From: Malania oleifera
Lineage: Eukaryota > Streptophyta > Magnoliopsida > Santalales > Ximeniaceae
Direction: 5' to 3'
Assembly (NCBI RefSeq): GCF_029873635.1
Contig: NC_080423.1
Span: forward strand, 101,742,991 to 101,806,990
Length of the DNA stretch: 64,000 nucleotides
The notes beneath the pieces were generated by a model. The model ran no database searches and was not told the origin of the DNA. It was given only the letters and a program-made list of their open reading frames with translations. Shown in pieces: positions 61,596 to 64,000 of the stretch (position 1 is its first letter; every line of letters begins with the position of its first letter). The translations under genes and the position numbers were made by a program.

Positions 61596-61866
61596 GGGCA
61601 TGGCGCAGTGGAAAGACATGAGCACGTAAGAAGGAGCATTGTGGGTTTAATTCCAAGTAGATACACTCACGGAACCAGTTGTACCTGTGGATGGTGAGAG
61701 TTTGCTCTGTTAGCCAGCAAGAACCGTGGGTAGTGAGAGTTGTCAGTGAGCCAGTGGGGACCATGGATGGTAATGGAGATGTGCCTCGAGGGTTGGGTTG
61801 GCCGAACGTCCAACTGATGCACGAAAGCCGTGTTCGCATCCAGACTTGGCTCTGATCAACGAGACC
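61596..61866 (+). mobile_element. tRNA-type SINE-like repeat, copy 2 (cut by copia LTR)
   Basis: It starts GGGCATGGCGCAGTGG. The A box TGGCGCAGTGG is at 61601-61611 and the B box GGTTTAATTCC at 61644-61654; the latter differs from the GGTTCGANTCC consensus at few places. Two tandem units of about 38 bp follow, then 'GGCCGAACGTCCAACTGATG'. The copia LTR starts at 61867 in the middle of sequence that continues for about 55 bp more in copy 1. It lies about 170 bp upstream of the inhibitor gene start, A box facing that gene. Confidence 0.68.
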
Positions 61867-62533
61867 TGTTGGGTTATTTCCTTCCATGTGGAGGAAAGCC
61901 CAAGTGGGCTTTATTAAAAGCCCAAAGCCCGGACCTTTTAGTGTGAAAAACCTAAAGGAAGTTATAAAAAGAAAGGGGAGAAGAGAGGAGCCGTCACTTC
62001 TCAAAAGAAAGAGAAAAAAATGTGATTTTTCTCATGCTACCCAGATTTCATCAAGACACTGATCCTGTTTCTTCTGTGGTCCGATCGAGCTAAAATTTGG
62101 AGGAGAGGTTCACGACTCAAAGAGCTACAATATGAACGGTGGAGATCGGATTTGGAGCTCGGAAGTTGGGTTTTTTCCTGTGAACAGTAACCTCGAATTT
62201 GGTATATTCTCTCCAATTCTCTTTGTATTTGCCAATATTGTAGATATCTTGATGAGAGATATTTGTATCCTCTAATTACGATTAGAGAAGACTTTTTGTA
62301 CCCATTATTTTATTGATAGTGGAGATTTTAACTGGCCTAGGTCCCGTGGTTTTTCTTCCTCACATTGGGGAAGTTTTCCACGTAAAAAATTACTTGTATT
62401 CTTGTGACTTGGTGTGATTGATTATTTCTCTTATTATTTCCAGCATGTATAAAAGTAGAGATACACTATATTTTCTTGCATATAGGGAGAAGAATTATTC
62501 CGCTGTGGTAGTTTATTGATATCTCTCCCAACA
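61867..62533 (+). repeat. 5' LTR of Tnt1-like copia element
   Basis: 667 bp with TGTTGGG...CCCAACA ends. A likely TATA-type TATAAAAAG lies near 61963-61973. It is inserted in the SINE-like repeat; the left flank is AGACC and the right one is not visible. Confidence 0.85.
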
Positions 62534-62583
62534 AAGTGGTATCAGAGCCAGGTTAACAGATTGTCAGGTTGGCAGTTTGAGTT

Positions 62584-63411
62584 ATGGAAGCAAATACTAG
62601 TAGAATGATTAATCTCAATGGTTTAAATTATCACATATGGAAAGTAAAAATGGAGGATCTTCTTTATGTGAAAGATTATTACCTACCGGTATTTAGTGTT
62701 GAAAAACCAGAAAAAAAAGCTTGATGTGGAATGGACTTTGTTACATCGAAAGGTGTGTGGGTATATCAGGTAATGGGTAGATGATAATATTTTGAACCAT
62801 ATTAGTGGAGACACAAATGCACGTTCTCTATGAAATAAGCTTGAACAGTTATATGCTAGAAAGACTGGAAATAATAAGTTGTTTCTGATTAAACAAATGA
62901 TGGCTTTGAGGTACCAAAACGAGACTCCTTTATCTGATCACTTGAATACATTCCAAGGAATTATTAATCAGTTGGCTGGAATGGGTATTAAATTTGATGA
63001 TGAGATACAAGGGTTATGGTTGCTTGGTTCATTACCGGACTTGTGGGAGACGCTCAGAACTTCATTGTCTAATTTTGCTCCAAAAGTGTAATCACAATGG
63101 ATATGACCAAGAGCTGTTTGATAAATGAAGAGATGAGAAGAAAAAAACAGGAGTCCTCTTCACAGTCAGAGATCTTGGATACAGAAAAGAGGGGGAGAAG
63201 TAAGAGCAGAGGTCCGAAGAATAGAGATAATAGCATAAGAAAGTCCAACAAGTTTGCAAATGTTGAGTGTCATCATTGCGGGAAAAATGGACACATCAAG
63301 AAATATTGCAGGCAATTGAAGAGAGAAACCAAGAATGAGAAAGGGAAGGGAACGAAGAATGGAGATAACAAAGATGGTGATGATAAAGTTGCTACTACCA
63401 CTCCTCCATAA
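62584..63411 (+). pseudogene. gag remnant, Tnt1-like copia element
   Basis: It starts [20 protein letters not shown], a Tnt1-type gag opening. The block FLIKQMMALRYQNETPLSDH follows (about 62882-62941), and a zinc knuckle CHHCGKNGHIKKYC lies near 63270-63311. Fossil with a few breaks. Confidence 0.85.
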
Positions 63412-63435
63412 TTCCTCATTGTTTATGATGATGAG

Positions 63436-64000
63436 ATGATAAATGTTGCATATCATGAGACCAGTTGGATGATTGACAGTGGTGCCTCCATTCATGCTAC
63501 ATCTCGGAAGGATCTCTTTACATCCTATAGATCTAGTGACTTTGGAATAGTAAAAATGGGAAATGATGGCTTGGTTAAAGTCATTAGAATTGGGGATATG
63601 TATCTGAAGACAAAAAGGGCACGAGTTTAGTTCTTAGAGATGTGAAGCATATTCGTGACATTCGCTTGAATTTGATTTCTGTAGGTAAACTTGATGACAA
63701 AGGGTACTGCAACACTTTCAATGATGGCCAGTGGAAGCTCACCAAGGGTGCTATGGTTGTGGCTCATGGCATGAAACACTCTGCATTGTACATTATGCAA
63801 GCAAAGATCTCCAACGACATAGCTAATGCGATGGAGGATAATGGTACAACAGAGTTGTGGCACAAGAGACTGGCTCATATGAGTGAGAAAGGATTAGCTC
63901 TACTGGGGAAGAAAAGTCTACTATGTGGACTGAAAAGTACACTTCTGAAAAGGTGTACTCATTGTTTGTCAGGAAAGCAGAGCAGAGTTTCCTTTAAGAA
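63436..64000 (+). pseudogene. Copia protease and GAG-pre-integrase remnant, partial
   Basis: The protease start SWMIDSGASIHATSRKDLF (about 63463-63519) is followed by the pre-integrase block with LWHKRLAHMSEKGLALLGKK (about 63855-63914) and CTHCLSGKQSRVSF near the window edge. It continues beyond 64000. Fossil. Confidence 0.85.

Larger units (their letters stand above)
61867..64000 (+). mobile_element. Ty1/copia retrotransposon, Tnt1-like, 5' part (runs off window)
   Basis: The 5' LTR is 61867-62533 (TGTTGGGTTATT to CTCCCAACA, inverted ends). The primer site TGGTATCAGAGCCA at 62537 is complementary to initiator tRNA-Met. Gag, protease and pre-integrase parts follow. The 3' LTR is outside the window, so age cannot be judged from LTR divergence. 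It carries a few breaks in gag and between gag and protease, so it looks inactive. Confidence 0.88.

Noticed and set aside
61601-61654. A/B boxes as a functional tRNA gene
   Set aside because: The sequence cannot form a full cloverleaf by eye and continues into a repeat shared with 45297-45652, so it is a tRNA-derived head.
61564-62004. 146-codon minus-strand frame as a gene
   Set aside because: It spans the SINE-like repeat and the copia LTR junction, so it is a chance frame across two elements.

Overview
This is plant nuclear DNA, most likely from a eudicot. It shows an intron-split pentatricopeptide-repeat (PPR) gene, plant-type LTR retrotransposons primed by initiator tRNA-Met, an RTE-like LINE, tRNA-type SINE-like repeats and AT-rich intergenic sequence. 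I cannot name the species. Two host genes are well supported: a chloroplast PPR-SMR protein of the EMB1270 (At3g18110) type at 45984-56722 (+), and a secreted pectin methylesterase/invertase-inhibitor-type protein at 60849-61427 (-).

The first 43 kb is almost entirely LTR-retrotransposon fossil, arranged as nests. Region A (1-14119) is a plus-strand Ty3/gypsy element of Tekay/Del-like chromovirus type whose 5' LTR begins before the window. It holds three insertions: a minus-strand gypsy fragment in its 5' LTR, a 2.6-kb solo LTR in its integrase, and a 2.3-kb solo LTR in its 3' LTR. Region B (15340-39192) is a Ty1/copia element that itself landed in copia-like sequence. Inside it sits a solo LTR; inside that a minus-strand gypsy element; inside that element's 3' LTR a second minus-strand gypsy element; and inside that the 5' part of a third. 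Target-site duplications (TSDs) support the outer layers. All these elements look dead, each with many breaks.

Region C (40471-44170) has another solo LTR, same family and orientation as the one at 6356, with an expanded minisatellite, followed by a LINE 3' end. Region D (44170-61866) is genic: SINE-like repeat, PPR gene with four coding exons and a 5.5-kb last intron that appears to be GC-AG, about 4 kb of intergenic sequence, inhibitor gene, second SINE-like repeat. Region E (61867-64000) is a Tnt1-like copia element that entered the second SINE-like repeat and runs off the window.

The least expected signals are: clusters of the palindrome TCGTCGACGA or close variants upstream of TATA boxes in several otherwise different LTR families; a pair of SINE-like repeats with a variable internal tandem array, each placed head-to-head with a host promoter; and the GC-AG intron of the PPR gene. 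All calls come from reading the sequence; no database search was run.
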